DNA of 64,000 nucleotides, taken from positions 2,976,001 through 3,040,000 of the forward strand of contig OZ244836.1 in NCBI GenBank assembly GCA_965220645.1, in the 5' to 3' direction. The position numbers and the translations under genes were made by a program. Shown here piece after piece: positions 10,385 to 20,051 of this stretch. Positions within the stretch are counted from its first letter, which is position 1. Each line of letters begins with the position of its first letter. The notes beneath the pieces are model-generated. The model had not been told where the DNA came from. It saw only the letters and a program-made list of their open reading frames with translations, and ran no database searches. The stretch comes from Aldehydirespirator sp965220645. Its GTDB lineage: Bacteria; Actinomycetota; Acidimicrobiia; Acidimicrobiales; Aldehydirespiratoraceae.

Positions 10385-10792
10385 ATGGCACGGACCATCA
10401 CCAAACCAGGCCTCGATCTCGGCATCGTGACCAACAACGGCGACGCGATGCTCGAGTTCTACCGGGACGTCGTCCGCCTCAAGTTCGAGGCCACGATGAA
10501 GTTGGAGGCGGTGGGGATCGCCCGGATGGACCGCCTGCGCTGCAACGACAGCGTGCTGAAGCTGGTGACGCCCATCGCCGACGTGCCCGCAGGTCCGGGC
10601 GGCGGCATCGACGGCGGCACGGGCATGCGGTACTTCACCATCGCCGTGGACGACATCGAGGCGGCGGTGGCCGACTGCGAGGCAGCCGGCACACCCATCG
10701 TGTGGCCGCTGCGTGAGATCCGTCCCGGTGTGACCATCGCCATGGTGGAGGACCCCGACGGCAACTGGGTCGAGTTCATCCAGACGGCGTGA
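10385..10792 (+). CDS. VOC-family (glyoxalase/dioxygenase fold) protein
   Basis: A 135-residue protein with two beta-alpha-beta-beta-beta units: LGIVTNNGDAMLEFYRDVV at the start and MRYFTIAVDDIEAAVADCE in the middle, ending in MVEDPDGNWVEFIQ, where the Glu is the usual metal ligand. GGAGGAAG lies a few bases before the ATG and supports the start. Members include glyoxalase I, methylmalonyl-CoA epimerase and extradiol dioxygenases; this one is too short and generic to assign. It is a single gene between the SDR/epimerase series (divergent) and the hydroxylase. Confidence 0.82.
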   Translation: MARTITKPGLDLGIVTNNGDAMLEFYRDVVRLKFEATMKLEAVGIARMDRLRCNDSVLKLVTPIADVPAGPGGGIDGGTGMRYFTIAVDDIEAAVADCEAAGTPIVWPLREIRPGVTIAMVEDPDGNWVEFIQTA

Positions 10793-10850
10793 TTGGGCGA
10801 ACCCGCTAAGCGCGTCCACCACAGCCTGATCTAGCGCTACGCTGCGCGCC

Positions 10851-11843
10851 GTGACCGCCAGGAAGCGGCAGGCCTGGAACTACAACCCCGATCTGCCGCT
10901 GCGCTCGGCTCCGTTCCTGCACTGGCCCTTGCGGCCCGCGTCTATCGGTCGCCACCTCATCAAGACCTGGAGGCCCCTCACCTCGCGGGTGTTCATGCTG
11001 GCGGTGGCGTTCGCTCTGTGGGAGTGGTTCAGGCCGTCCCTGGCCGAGGCCGAATCGCTGCGGTTGGGCTGGATCTTGGAGATCTGGGTCCGCAACGTCG
11101 TGCTGGTCACCGTGGTGGCCGGTGGGCTTCACGTGTTCCTGCAGCGCTACCGGGTGCAGGGCGACAGCCTGCGCTACGACGGTCGGCCGCTGACCAAGAA
11201 CAAGAGCCTGTTCCTGTTCAACGACCAGGTGAGGGACAACATGTTCCTCACCCTGCTGCCGGCGATGCTGGCGGCCACGGCGTGGGAGTCCCTGGGCTGG
11301 TGGGCCTACGCCAACGGGACCATCCGGCACTGGTCCTTCGGCGACAACCCGGTCTGGTTCGTGGTGCTGCTGGGTTTGATCCCCATCTGGTCGGTCCTCT
11401 ACTTCGGTGCCGGCCACTGGCTGCTGCACCGGAGGCTGATGTACAAGCACGTCCACTCCTGGCACCACCGCAACATGAACATCGGGCCGTGGTCGGGCCT
11501 GTCCCTGCACCCACTGGAGCATGTGGTCCTGTACAGCGACATACTGCTGTTCCTAGTGGTGCCGTCCAACCCGATTCACATGCTCTTCGCGATGATGCAC
11601 CACACCATCGGCGCACCGATGAGCCACACCGGCTACGACGCGGTCCGGCTCCTGAAGCGCCAACGGTTCGAGTTGGGCGACTTCCACCACCAACTCCATC
11701 ACCGCTTCATCGAGTGCAACTACGGCGGGCTCGAGTCGCCCCTCGACGAGTTGATCGGCGCGTTCCACGACGGCACGCCCGAGGGTGACCAGATGGTCGC
11801 GGAACGACTCACGCGGCTATCGGCGCCACGGCAGCGGGCCTGA
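10851..11843 (+). CDS. Sterol desaturase / fatty acid hydroxylase-type membrane protein (paralogue 1)
   Basis: A 330-residue integral membrane di-iron enzyme candidate. Hydrophobic segments lie near residues 45-60, 80-100, 130-150 and 170-190. The His clusters expected of the FA_hydroxylase superfamily are visible: HWLLHRR, HVHSWHHRN, HHTIG..SHTGYD and HHQLHHRFIECNYG. Such enzymes insert oxygen into lipid C-H bonds using O2. It starts with GTG and ends 8 bp before typA. A second, clearly related gene lies at 30732. Substrate (fatty acid, sterol-like or carotenoid) is not determined. Confidence 0.85.
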   Translation: MTARKRQAWNYNPDLPLRSAPFLHWPLRPASIGRHLIKTWRPLTSRVFMLAVAFALWEWFRPSLAEAESLRLGWILEIWVRNVVLVTVVAGGLHVFLQRYRVQGDSLRYDGRPLTKNKSLFLFNDQVRDNMFLTLLPAMLAATAWESLGWWAYANGTIRHWSFGDNPVWFVVLLGLIPIWSVLYFGAGHWLLHRRLMYKHVHSWHHRNMNIGPWSGLSLHPLEHVVLYSDILLFLVVPSNPIHMLFAMMHHTIGAPMSHTGYDAVRLLKRQRFELGDFHHQLHHRFIECNYGGLESPLDELIGAFHDGTPEGDQMVAERLTRLSAPRQRA

Positions 11844-11851
11844 GGCTCACT

Positions 11852-13723
11852 ATGACGCAAGCCCAGTATCGGGCGGCGCGCGCCGACCTGCGGAACGTGG
11901 CGATCATCGCCCACGTCGACCACGGCAAGACGACCCTCGTCGACGCCATGCTGTGGCAGTCGGGCGCCTTCCGGTCCAACGAGACGGTCAACGAGCGAGT
12001 CATGGACTCGATGGACCTCGAGCGCGAGAAGGGCATCACGATCCTGGCCAAGAACACCGCGGTCCGGTATCGCCGCGACAGCGGCGAGGAGATCAAGATC
12101 AACATCGTGGACACGCCGGGCCACTCCGACTTCGGCGGTGAGGTGGAGCGGGCTCTCACGATGGTCGACGGCGTCCTGCTCCTGGTCGACTCGAGCGAGG
12201 GCCCGCTGCCGCAGACGCGGTTCGTGCTCCGCAAGGCGCTGGCCCTGAAGCTGCCCGTCGTGCTGGTCGTGAACAAGATCGACCGGCCCGACGCCCGCAT
12301 CTCCGAGGTCGTCGACGAGGTGTACGAGCTCTTCCTCGACCTCGACGCCACCGAGGACCAGATCGACTTCCCGATCGTGTACGCCAACGCCCGCAAGGGC
12401 ACGGCGACGCTCGACCCCGCCGAGCGGGGCGCCGACCTGCGACCCATGTTCGAGACACTGCTCGAGACCGTCCCCGCGCCCCGCCACGATCCGCAGCGGC
12501 CGCTGCAGGCATGGGTAACCAACCTCGATGCCAGCCCGTATGTGGGCCGCATCGCCATGTGCCGGGTCATGCACGGAACCATCAAGAGAGGTCAGAGCGT
12601 GGCCTGGTGCCGCACCGACGGCACGACCGCCACAGCCAAGATCACCGAGCTGTACGTCACCGAGAGCCTCGACCGGGTGGACGCGGCCGAGGCCGGCGCG
12701 GGAGAGATCATCGCCATCTCCGGCATCGCCGACATCACCATCGGCGAGACGCTCGCAGACCTCGCCGACCCCGTGCCGCTGCCGGGCATCACGGTGGACG
12801 AGCCGAGCCTGGCGATCACCATCGGCACCAACACGTCTCCCATGGCCGGGCTCGAGGGCGACAAGGTGACGGCCCGCCTCATCAAGAACCGCCTCGACGC
12901 CGAGTTGATCGGCAACGTGTCGATCCGGGTTCTGGACGCCGACCGTCCCGACACCTGGGAGGTTCAGGGGCGGGGGGAGCTCCAACTCGCCGTGCTGGTG
13001 GAGATCATGCGCCGCGAGGGCTTCGAGATGACCGTGGGCAAGCCCAGAGTCGTGACCCGCACCATCGACGGACGGCTTCACGAGCCCACCGAGCGGGTGA
13101 CCATCGACATCCCCGAAGGCTTCGTCGGAGCAGTGACGCAGCTCCTCGGCGAGCGCAAGGCCGAAATGGTCACCATGACGAACCACGGCACCGGCTGGGT
13201 GCGGCTCGACTACGTCGTCGCGGCCCGGGGCCTCATCGGGTTCCGCACCGAATTCCTGACCGAGACCCGGGGCACGGGCCTGGCGGCCAGCGTCTTCGAG
13301 GGGTACACGCCGTGGATCGGCGAGTTCCGCACCCGCCGCTCAGGCTCGATCGTCGCCGACCGCCGCGGCGCGGTGACTGGCTACGCAGTGGCCGCCGTGC
13401 AGGAGCGGGCCTCTCTGTTCGTCGGCCCCGGCGACGAGGTGTACGAGGGGATGGTCGTGGGCGAGAACCCGCGCCCCGAGGACATGGACGTCAACATCTG
13501 CCGGGAGAAGAAGCAGACCAACGTCCGGGCCGCGGCCTCCGACGACACCGTCCGCCTGACCCCGCCCCGCATCCTGTCGCTGGAGCAGTCGCTCGAGTTC
13601 ATCGCCGGCGACGAGTGTGTCGAGGTCACCCCGCAGACCATCCGGCTGCGCAAGGAGATCCTCGACGCCGGTGTGCGGGGCCGTCACCGCAAGCGCCTCC
13701 AGCGCAACCGGAGCGCGGGCTAG
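11852..13723 (+). CDS. typA: Translational GTPase TypA/BipA
   Basis: A 623-residue ribosome-associated GTPase of the EF-G-like class, involved in 50S assembly and stress or low-temperature growth. G1 is AHVDHGKT, the effector region includes EREKGITI, G3 is DTPGHSDFGGEV and G4 is NKIDRPDAR. The C-terminal half has the EF-G domain V-like fold and the TypA-specific end (TPPRILSLEQSLEFI..DE..EVTP..IRLRK). Length is normal. The ATG is 8 bp after the hydroxylase stop. Confidence 0.96.
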   Translation: MTQAQYRAARADLRNVAIIAHVDHGKTTLVDAMLWQSGAFRSNETVNERVMDSMDLEREKGITILAKNTAVRYRRDSGEEIKINIVDTPGHSDFGGEVERALTMVDGVLLLVDSSEGPLPQTRFVLRKALALKLPVVLVVNKIDRPDARISEVVDEVYELFLDLDATEDQIDFPIVYANARKGTATLDPAERGADLRPMFETLLETVPAPRHDPQRPLQAWVTNLDASPYVGRIAMCRVMHGTIKRGQSVAWCRTDGTTATAKITELYVTESLDRVDAAEAGAGEIIAISGIADITIGETLADLADPVPLPGITVDEPSLAITIGTNTSPMAGLEGDKVTARLIKNRLDAELIGNVSIRVLDADRPDTWEVQGRGELQLAVLVEIMRREGFEMTVGKPRVVTRTIDGRLHEPTERVTIDIPEGFVGAVTQLLGERKAEMVTMTNHGTGWVRLDYVVAARGLIGFRTEFLTETRGTGLAASVFEGYTPWIGEFRTRRSGSIVADRRGAVTGYAVAAVQERASLFVGPGDEVYEGMVVGENPRPEDMDVNICREKKQTNVRAAASDDTVRLTPPRILSLEQSLEFIAGDECVEVTPQTIRLRKEILDAGVRGRHRKRLQRNRSAG

Positions 13724-13799
13724 TAGGGGCCCGCCGAACCCGATAGGTTGCGGTCCCACCCCAGTTCGACTGACCCATATGCCGCCAGGAGGCCCCACG

Positions 13800-15758
13800 A
13801 TGACAGTCACCAGCCCGAGGAAACCGCTCGTCCTGATAGCCGTTCTAGCCATGGTGGCCGCGATGGTCGCCTCGCTGTCGCTGCCGGCCGGCGCTCAGCC
13901 CACTCCGGAGCCCATCAGCGCCGACACGTTCACGCTGACGATCCTGCACAACAACGACGGGGAGTCGAAGCTGCTGCCCGACGAGGACTCGGGATTCCCG
14001 GGTGTGGCCCGCTTTGTGACCCAAGTGAAGCAGATGCAGGCCGCGGCCGACGCCGGGGTGATCACCCTCACGTCGGGCGACAACTTCCTGGCCTCCCAGG
14101 AACTGAACGTCTCGCTGGCTCGCGACGGCGCTCTCTACGACTCGATCGCTCTCAGCGGGCTGTACGACGCCATGGCTCTGGGCAACCACGACTTCGACCT
14201 GGGGCCGGAGGTGACCGCCCGCTTCATCGAGGGGTTCGACCCGGCCGTGCCATTCCTGTCGGCCAACGCCGACTTCTCCGGCGAGCCGGTGCTGCAGGCG
14301 CTGGTCGACGACGGCGTGCTGGCCGCCAGCACCGTCGTGGAGACCAGCGGTCAACAGGTCGGTGTGATCGGGGCGGTCACGCCCCTGCTCCCCAACATCT
14401 CGACTCCCCGCAATGTGGTGATCTCCGACGTGCTGGCGGCGGTGCAGGCCGAGGTCGAGTCGCTGACCGCGGCAGGGGTGAACAAGATCATCCTGGTCAG
14501 CCACCTGCAGGGGGTGTCGGAGGAGGTCGCGCTGGTGGCCAACCTGGCCGGCGTGGACGTGGTCATCGCCGGCGGCGGTGACGACCTCCTGCGCAACGAG
14601 GGCGACACCTGCATGCCGGACGACGAGCCGGCCGGCCCCTACCCGATGCTGGTGGCCGACTCCACCGGCACCGACGTGCCGGTGATCACCGCTCCCGGCG
14701 GATACCGCTGCATCGGCGCGCTGACCGTCGGCTTCGACGGCGACGGCACCATCGTCAGCCACACGGGCCGCTCCGTTGGAGTCGGCTTCGCGGTGACGCC
14801 AGACCCGGCGGTCCAGTCCAGCGTGATAGAGCCGCTGGCCGCGGCCGTGGCCGAGATCGACGCCGACGTGATCGGCACCAGCGAGGTCGACCTGGACGGG
14901 CGCCGGGCCAGCGTGCGCACCGGCTCCTCCAACCAGGGCAACCTGCACGCCGACGCGCTGCGGGCCACCGCCGCCAACCTGGCCGGGGACTTCGGAACTC
15001 CAGCGCCGGACGTCGCCATCCAGAACGGCGGCGGCATCCGCAACGACGCCGTGATCCCGGCCGGGCCCATCACCGCCGGCGACACCTGGGACATCGCCCC
15101 GTTCCGCAACTTCGTGGTGGTCGGCGAGGTTCCCCGCGAGACCTTCCATGTGCTGCTCGAGCAGGCTGTGGACCGGATCCCGGGCGCCGGGGGCCAGTTC
15201 CCGCAGGTCTCGGGGTTCACGTTCACCTACGACCCGTCGGCCCCGGCCCGAGAGACCGACCGGGCCGGTGACTGCTCCCTCGCCGGCGATCCGGGGAAGA
15301 GGATCCGGGAGGTGACCCTCGACGACGGCACGACGATCGTGCGTGACGGCGCGGTGGTGCCCGGCGATCCCGTGGTGCTGGTCACCATCGACTTCCTGGC
15401 CAACGGCGGCGACTGCTACCCGCTGGGCGACATCGAGTTCACCAAGCTGGGCGTCAGCTACCAGCAGGCCCTGACCAACTACATCTCCGAGGACCTCGGC
15501 GGCACGATCACCGCCGCGGACTATCCCGAGGGCGGCGACGACAGGATCGTCGCCGCGACGGCCGAGCCCGAGCCGGTCACGGTCACCGTCCAGCGAGGCG
15601 ACAGCCTGTGGCGGCTGGCTCGGATCCACCTCGGTGCCGGCGACCGCTGGCGCGAGATCTACGACCTCAACCGGGAACGGGTCCAGCCCGACGGCCGTCG
15701 CCTCACCAATCCCGACCTGATCCAGATCGGCTGGGTGCTGGAACTGCCCTCCAGTTAG
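13800..15758 (+). CDS. Exported 5'-nucleotidase/metallophosphoesterase with C-terminal LysM domain
   Basis: A 652-residue exported protein. AGGAGG 7 nt before ATG 13800 decides the start and yields a signal peptide ending near PAGAQP. The metallophosphatase domain shows ILHNNDGE, SGDNF, GNHDFD and SHLQG; the C-terminal nucleotidase domain has QNGGGIRND and the substrate-binding stretch PFRNFV. It should release phosphate from extracellular nucleotides or similar esters using two metal ions. The last 55 residues are a LysM-type module (VQRGDSLWRLARIHLG..., YDLNR, NPDLI..GWVL), so the enzyme is probably held on peptidoglycan. A G+C-rich hairpin follows the stop. Confidence 0.92.
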   Translation: MTVTSPRKPLVLIAVLAMVAAMVASLSLPAGAQPTPEPISADTFTLTILHNNDGESKLLPDEDSGFPGVARFVTQVKQMQAAADAGVITLTSGDNFLASQELNVSLARDGALYDSIALSGLYDAMALGNHDFDLGPEVTARFIEGFDPAVPFLSANADFSGEPVLQALVDDGVLAASTVVETSGQQVGVIGAVTPLLPNISTPRNVVISDVLAAVQAEVESLTAAGVNKIILVSHLQGVSEEVALVANLAGVDVVIAGGGDDLLRNEGDTCMPDDEPAGPYPMLVADSTGTDVPVITAPGGYRCIGALTVGFDGDGTIVSHTGRSVGVGFAVTPDPAVQSSVIEPLAAAVAEIDADVIGTSEVDLDGRRASVRTGSSNQGNLHADALRATAANLAGDFGTPAPDVAIQNGGGIRNDAVIPAGPITAGDTWDIAPFRNFVVVGEVPRETFHVLLEQAVDRIPGAGGQFPQVSGFTFTYDPSAPARETDRAGDCSLAGDPGKRIREVTLDDGTTIVRDGAVVPGDPVVLVTIDFLANGGDCYPLGDIEFTKLGVSYQQALTNYISEDLGGTITAADYPEGGDDRIVAATAEPEPVTVTVQRGDSLWRLARIHLGAGDRWREIYDLNRERVQPDGRRLTNPDLIQIGWVLELPSS

Positions 15759-15769
15759 TCAGCACACTC

Positions 15770-15787
15770 CCCGGCCGACGGGCCGGG
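15770..15787 (+). terminator. Hairpin after the 5'-nucleotidase gene
   Basis: CCCGGCC, 4-nt loop GACG, GGCCGGG form a perfect 7 bp stem starting 12 nt after the nucleotidase stop. No T-run follows, so it is a candidate terminator or RNA 3'-end stabiliser of the kind common in GC-rich genomes. Confidence 0.45.
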
Positions 15788-15869
15788 AACCAACGCCCCT
15801 CTCGCAACGTCTTACTCCGTGACGCCCCCACACGCGGGGCACTACGGTGAGACGGGGCTCGATCGCACG

Positions 15870-18158
15870 ATGCGAACCACAGCTACGAAGGCTCTGACTT
15901 TGACGCTGATCGTCGCGCTGGTCGTCGCGTCCTGTTCGGATGACCCCGCTCCGGCGGGCGCGCCCGACCAGGCCGGGGATCCCGGCGCAGGCGTTGATCC
16001 CGGCCCGGAGGCCCAGCCAGTCGTCATTGATGTGGGAGGCGGCGAGATCGCGCTGACTGCCCACCTGGTCCGCTTCGACGGTTGCGACGCGCTTCTGGAC
16101 CAACTCCGCAACTGGGCAGCGGACAGGGTGGGGCCGTGGGGCTTCGGTGGACGCCCCTACAACGACTTCGATGACATGATGGTCGAGGAGGAGATGGCCG
16201 AACCAGCCCCGGTAGCAGACCAGCCCGCCGCACCGGCCGCCGACTTCCGCAGGCAGCGGCCCGTCGAGGGCGTGGACTACTCGGGCACCAATGTCCAGGA
16301 AGCCGGCGTGGACGAGGCCGACATCGTCAAGACCGACGGCCGGCGGATCTTCGCCATGTCGGCCGGGCATCTGGTGGTCGTCGACGCAGCCCAGCGGGAA
16401 GTGCTCGGGTCCGTGCTCATGCCGGTCGGCGAGTCGGCCGAGCTGTTCCTCGCCGGCGACAGCCTGTTGGCGATCCAGCAGTCCGGCGGACGTGGCGGCA
16501 ACCCCCCGCAGGCGGTGGTCCACCGCATCGACGTGCGCGACGGAGTGCCTGCGATCTCAGAGACTCTGCGAGTCGAGGGCACCTATGTGAGCGCCCGCAG
16601 CGTCGGCGGGGTGGCCCGGGTGATTGTGCGGTCGCGGCCGGCCGACGACTTCCCGTTCGTGAACCCGGCCGGTCCCGACAGCGAGGCGATTGCCGAGGAG
16701 GCCAACCGGGCCGCGATGCTGGCCAGCAGCCTGGAGGACTGGCTGCCCGCCTACTCGCACACGAGCCCCGGAGGCGCCACGGTCGAGAGCCTGCTGCCGC
16801 CTTGCGAGCAGGTCCACGCCCCGACGGTGTTCTCCGGCTTCGGCGTCACCACGGTGCTGAGCGTGCCGGTGGCCGGTGCCATCGACCCGGCCGCGGCCAC
16901 CTCGGTGCTGGCCCCCGGCGAGACCGTCTACGCGTCGACCCGGTCGATGTACGTGGCCACCGCCACCTGGATCGATCCCGCCGTCGGCGAGGCCGGCGAC
17001 ATCGACTGGGACCAACTCACAGCCGAGTGGCGCACGAACATCCACCGTTTCGACATCTCGGACCCGGCCATAGCCGTCTACACCGCTTCGGGCAGCGTGC
17101 CCGGGGAGATCCACAACCAGTTCGCGCTCTCCGAGCACGCCGGGCACCTGCGCGTGGTCACCACGAGCGACGGCCGGAGCAACGCGTCCGAGAGCTGGGT
17201 GAGAGTGCTGGCAGAGTCCGACGGCCGGCTTGTGGAGGTCGGCTCGGTCGGCGACATCGGCCGGGGCGAGCGGGTGCAGTCGGTGCGCTTCGCCGGCGAT
17301 ACCGGCTATGTGGTCACATTCCGCCAGATCGACCCGTTCTACACCGTCGACCTCTCTGACCCATCCGCACCTGCGGTGGTGGGCGAACTCAAGATCCCCG
17401 GCTTCTCCAGCTACCTGCATCCCCTGGGCGACGGCCTGGTGCTCGGGGTGGGATCCGACGCCGACGAGGACGGGCGGATCACCGGAGCCAAGGTGTCGCT
17501 GTTCGACGTGTCCGACCTGGCCGACCCCCGGGAGGTGTCGGTGTGGACGGCGCCGAGCGGCTGGAACGAGATCGGCTGGGACCATCGCGCCTTCCTGTGG
17601 TGGGCGCCGGAACGGCTGGCAGTGATCCCCGTCACCGTCGACTACGAATGGTCGGGTGCAGTGGTGCTGCACATTGCCGACGGCACCATCCGCGAGGCCG
17701 GCCGGGTCGTCCACCTGGGGGCGGGCGCGGGGAAGACCTCATGCCGGCGGCTCAGCGAGGCCGACGTGATCGGCGCGGTGGACGTCACGCAGGCCGACCT
17801 CGGAGCGAGAGTCGCCGAGTTGATCGTGCAGACGCCCCGAACGGCGATCATCGTGGCGTGCGAACCCAGCGAGGAGCCCATCGCCGGGTTCCAATGCGAG
17901 GCCGGCGAGTTCAGCGAAGCCGAGGAGGAGTCGCTGCGGCAACGGATCGACTACACAGCCACCGAGGAACTGTGGGCGTGCCTCCCGCCAGCGGCCTCAG
18001 AGGTCCCCGCCAGACAGATCGTGCGCAGCATCGTCATCGGCGACGACCTCTGGACCCTCAGCCACCCCTACAGCCGCTACCGCGACGGCAGCACCGAGGG
18101 CCTTCTTCAGGTGAACGGCCTCAAGACACTGGAGTTCTTGGATGCGGTCGACATCTGA
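15870..18158 (+). CDS. Secreted beta-propeller lipoprotein (Beta_propel/COG4880-like)
   Basis: A 762-residue product when started at ATG 15870, which places a lipobox (VVASC) after a hydrophobic run; an upstream in-frame start would bury the signal peptide. After an Asp/Pro-rich linker comes the hallmark GTNVQEAGVDEADIVKTDG, which opens the C-terminal beta-propeller family distantly related to WD40 repeats. Repeated short strand motifs follow to the end (for example HRFDISDPA, YTVDLSDPS, VSLFDVSDLADP). The role of this family is not established; adhesion or protein-protein contact at the cell surface is a guess. The last 17 bases overlap the next gene. Confidence 0.85.
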   Translation: MRTTATKALTLTLIVALVVASCSDDPAPAGAPDQAGDPGAGVDPGPEAQPVVIDVGGGEIALTAHLVRFDGCDALLDQLRNWAADRVGPWGFGGRPYNDFDDMMVEEEMAEPAPVADQPAAPAADFRRQRPVEGVDYSGTNVQEAGVDEADIVKTDGRRIFAMSAGHLVVVDAAQREVLGSVLMPVGESAELFLAGDSLLAIQQSGGRGGNPPQAVVHRIDVRDGVPAISETLRVEGTYVSARSVGGVARVIVRSRPADDFPFVNPAGPDSEAIAEEANRAAMLASSLEDWLPAYSHTSPGGATVESLLPPCEQVHAPTVFSGFGVTTVLSVPVAGAIDPAAATSVLAPGETVYASTRSMYVATATWIDPAVGEAGDIDWDQLTAEWRTNIHRFDISDPAIAVYTASGSVPGEIHNQFALSEHAGHLRVVTTSDGRSNASESWVRVLAESDGRLVEVGSVGDIGRGERVQSVRFAGDTGYVVTFRQIDPFYTVDLSDPSAPAVVGELKIPGFSSYLHPLGDGLVLGVGSDADEDGRITGAKVSLFDVSDLADPREVSVWTAPSGWNEIGWDHRAFLWWAPERLAVIPVTVDYEWSGAVVLHIADGTIREAGRVVHLGAGAGKTSCRRLSEADVIGAVDVTQADLGARVAELIVQTPRTAIIVACEPSEEPIAGFQCEAGEFSEAEEESLRQRIDYTATEELWACLPPAASEVPARQIVRSIVIGDDLWTLSHPYSRYRDGSTEGLLQVNGLKTLEFLDAVDI

Positions 18159-20022
18159 CTCCTCCCGGCGTCGAAGGCTGTGGGCGGCCGCGATCGCCGT
18201 GGCCGCGGTAGTCGCGGCCACGGTTACGGCGTCAACTTCAGCGACGGCCGCATCGTCAGCGTCGGTAGCGGCCCAGGCCGAATCGCCCCCGCGATACAAA
18301 GCAGTCGCGGCAGGCAACTACGTGCGTTGCGCCATACGCCATGACGATTCCGTCACATGCTGGGGCGACAACAGCACCGGGCAAGCCGACCCGCCGCCCG
18401 GAGCCTTCTCGCACGTGTATGTCTCGCTGGACCGCTACGCCTGCGGCTTGCGAACCGACGGCGCGGTCATCTGCTGGGGCTCGAACGACTACGGAGCGCT
18501 GCCTGCTCCCAACGACAACCACAAGTTCAAGTCCCTCGCAGCAGGGATAGGGCACCTCTGCGGGCTACAGATCGACGACACGGTCCTCTGCTGGGGAAAC
18601 AACTACTACGGGCAGTCGGTAGCACCCCGGGGAACCTTCACCGACCTGGCCGCGGGCTACGGCCACACATGTGGGATCCGGACAGGCGGCAGCATCGAGT
18701 GCTGGGGCGACAACGAATACGCTCAACTCGACGCGCCCCGGGGGGCCTTCAAGTCGATAACAGCCACCCACACCGGTCTGTGCGCCGTAGGAACCGACGG
18801 CGACATCGCCTGCTGGGGGACGGAACACGCCGACTACACCAAGGCGCCCGAAGGGACGTTCGAGGCGGTGTCTGCCGGGAGCCATCACTACTGCGCGATC
18901 GAGGCCGACGGCACCGTCGCCTGCTGGGGCAGCCCCGGTAACACGCCGTCAAGGGTGCCCGGAGGAGGCTTCATTGCGGTGGACGGCGGTCAGGGGCACT
19001 CATGCGGATTGCGCGTCGACGGCTCCATCGTCTGCTGGAGTGACTTTCCTGTGCCCTTTGGCGCGGCCGAGAGACCGGGCAGGGTCTTCGTCGCAGTTTC
19101 CACCGGAGACCGTCACACATGCGGTCTGGGAGCAGACGGGACCATCGACTGCTGGGGCCGCTTCCAGATCACCGAGGACAACAGCCGGTCGGCAACCGGA
19201 ACAGCCGGCGAGTTCACCGCCGTCGTATCCGGATCGCACTTCCCGTGCGGATTGAGGACCGACGGCACGATCCACTGCTGGGGACCTGACGTGAGCGGAC
19301 GCCTCGACCTGCCCGAGAACTCCGCCCTGTTCCGACGCATGAACAGCACTCCCGAGGGAGCCTTCACAGCAATCGCGTCCGGCGAAACCTATTCCTGTGC
19401 GATCCGGGTCGATGGGGCTGTCCTCTGCTGGGGCGACAATGACTACGGGCAGACGGATGTGCCCCACGGCGCGCATGCGCCATCGCAGCTCGCAATCTGG
19501 GACAGGATCCGTCTCGGCCATCTGAGCAACCGGAACACGGCCTTCAAAGCGATCGCCAGCGGATGGCGGCACTCGTGTGCGATACGGGCCGATGACACCG
19601 TGCTCTGCTGGGGCTACAACAATCCGGGCACAGGGGAGGACCAGTCGGAGTTCGGTCAGGCGAGAGCGCCAGCAGGGACATTCCGAACGATCACTGCCGG
19701 CGACCACCATTCGTGCGGGTTGCGGACCGACGACGCTGTCGTCTGCTGGGGCAGCGGAGCCGAGTACGTGGACCTCCTGGACATCGAAGGATTGACGACG
19801 ATCTCGGCGGGGGGCACCTTCACGTGCGGTACACGCACTGACGGAACCATGGATTGCTGGGGCCACGGCATCCCCGGCGGGAACATTCCCAACGGCAAGT
19901 TCCAGGCAGTCGCGTCAGGCAGCGGACACGCTTGCGGGTTGACTACCGACGGCATCATCAAGTGCTGGGGCGGCTCATCGGGTGTCTGGTGGGACTCCCC
20001 GGAGGTCATCGCCACCGGCTGA
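18142..20022 (+). CDS. Exported RCC1-like repeat protein with 14 CWG-type repeats
   Basis: A 626-residue protein with a signal peptide or anchor (basic N-terminus, Ala/Val-rich run to about residue 45). The rest is about 14 units of roughly 35-45 residues matching C-(G/A)-h-R-x-D-G-x-h-x-C-W-G; 13 end CWG and one ends CWS. RCC1_2-type repeats normally build a seven-bladed propeller, so 14 units suggest two propellers. Each unit has two Cys about ten residues apart, fitting disulfide staples outside the cell. It overlaps the upstream propeller lipoprotein gene by 17 bp, so the two are probably co-expressed. Function unknown. Confidence 0.85.
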   Translation: MRSTSDSSRRRRLWAAAIAVAAVVAATVTASTSATAASSASVAAQAESPPRYKAVAAGNYVRCAIRHDDSVTCWGDNSTGQADPPPGAFSHVYVSLDRYACGLRTDGAVICWGSNDYGALPAPNDNHKFKSLAAGIGHLCGLQIDDTVLCWGNNYYGQSVAPRGTFTDLAAGYGHTCGIRTGGSIECWGDNEYAQLDAPRGAFKSITATHTGLCAVGTDGDIACWGTEHADYTKAPEGTFEAVSAGSHHYCAIEADGTVACWGSPGNTPSRVPGGGFIAVDGGQGHSCGLRVDGSIVCWSDFPVPFGAAERPGRVFVAVSTGDRHTCGLGADGTIDCWGRFQITEDNSRSATGTAGEFTAVVSGSHFPCGLRTDGTIHCWGPDVSGRLDLPENSALFRRMNSTPEGAFTAIASGETYSCAIRVDGAVLCWGDNDYGQTDVPHGAHAPSQLAIWDRIRLGHLSNRNTAFKAIASGWRHSCAIRADDTVLCWGYNNPGTGEDQSEFGQARAPAGTFRTITAGDHHSCGLRTDDAVVCWGSGAEYVDLLDIEGLTTISAGGTFTCGTRTDGTMDCWGHGIPGGNIPNGKFQAVASGSGHACGLTTDGIIKCWGGSSGVWWDSPEVIATG

Positions 20023-20051
20023 CGGCACACATCCCCGCCCGACCGAGCGGG

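Noticed and set aside
18142..20022. CRISPR-like or DNA-level tandem repeat
   Set aside because: The periodicity is at protein level only; DNA units differ widely and vary in length.
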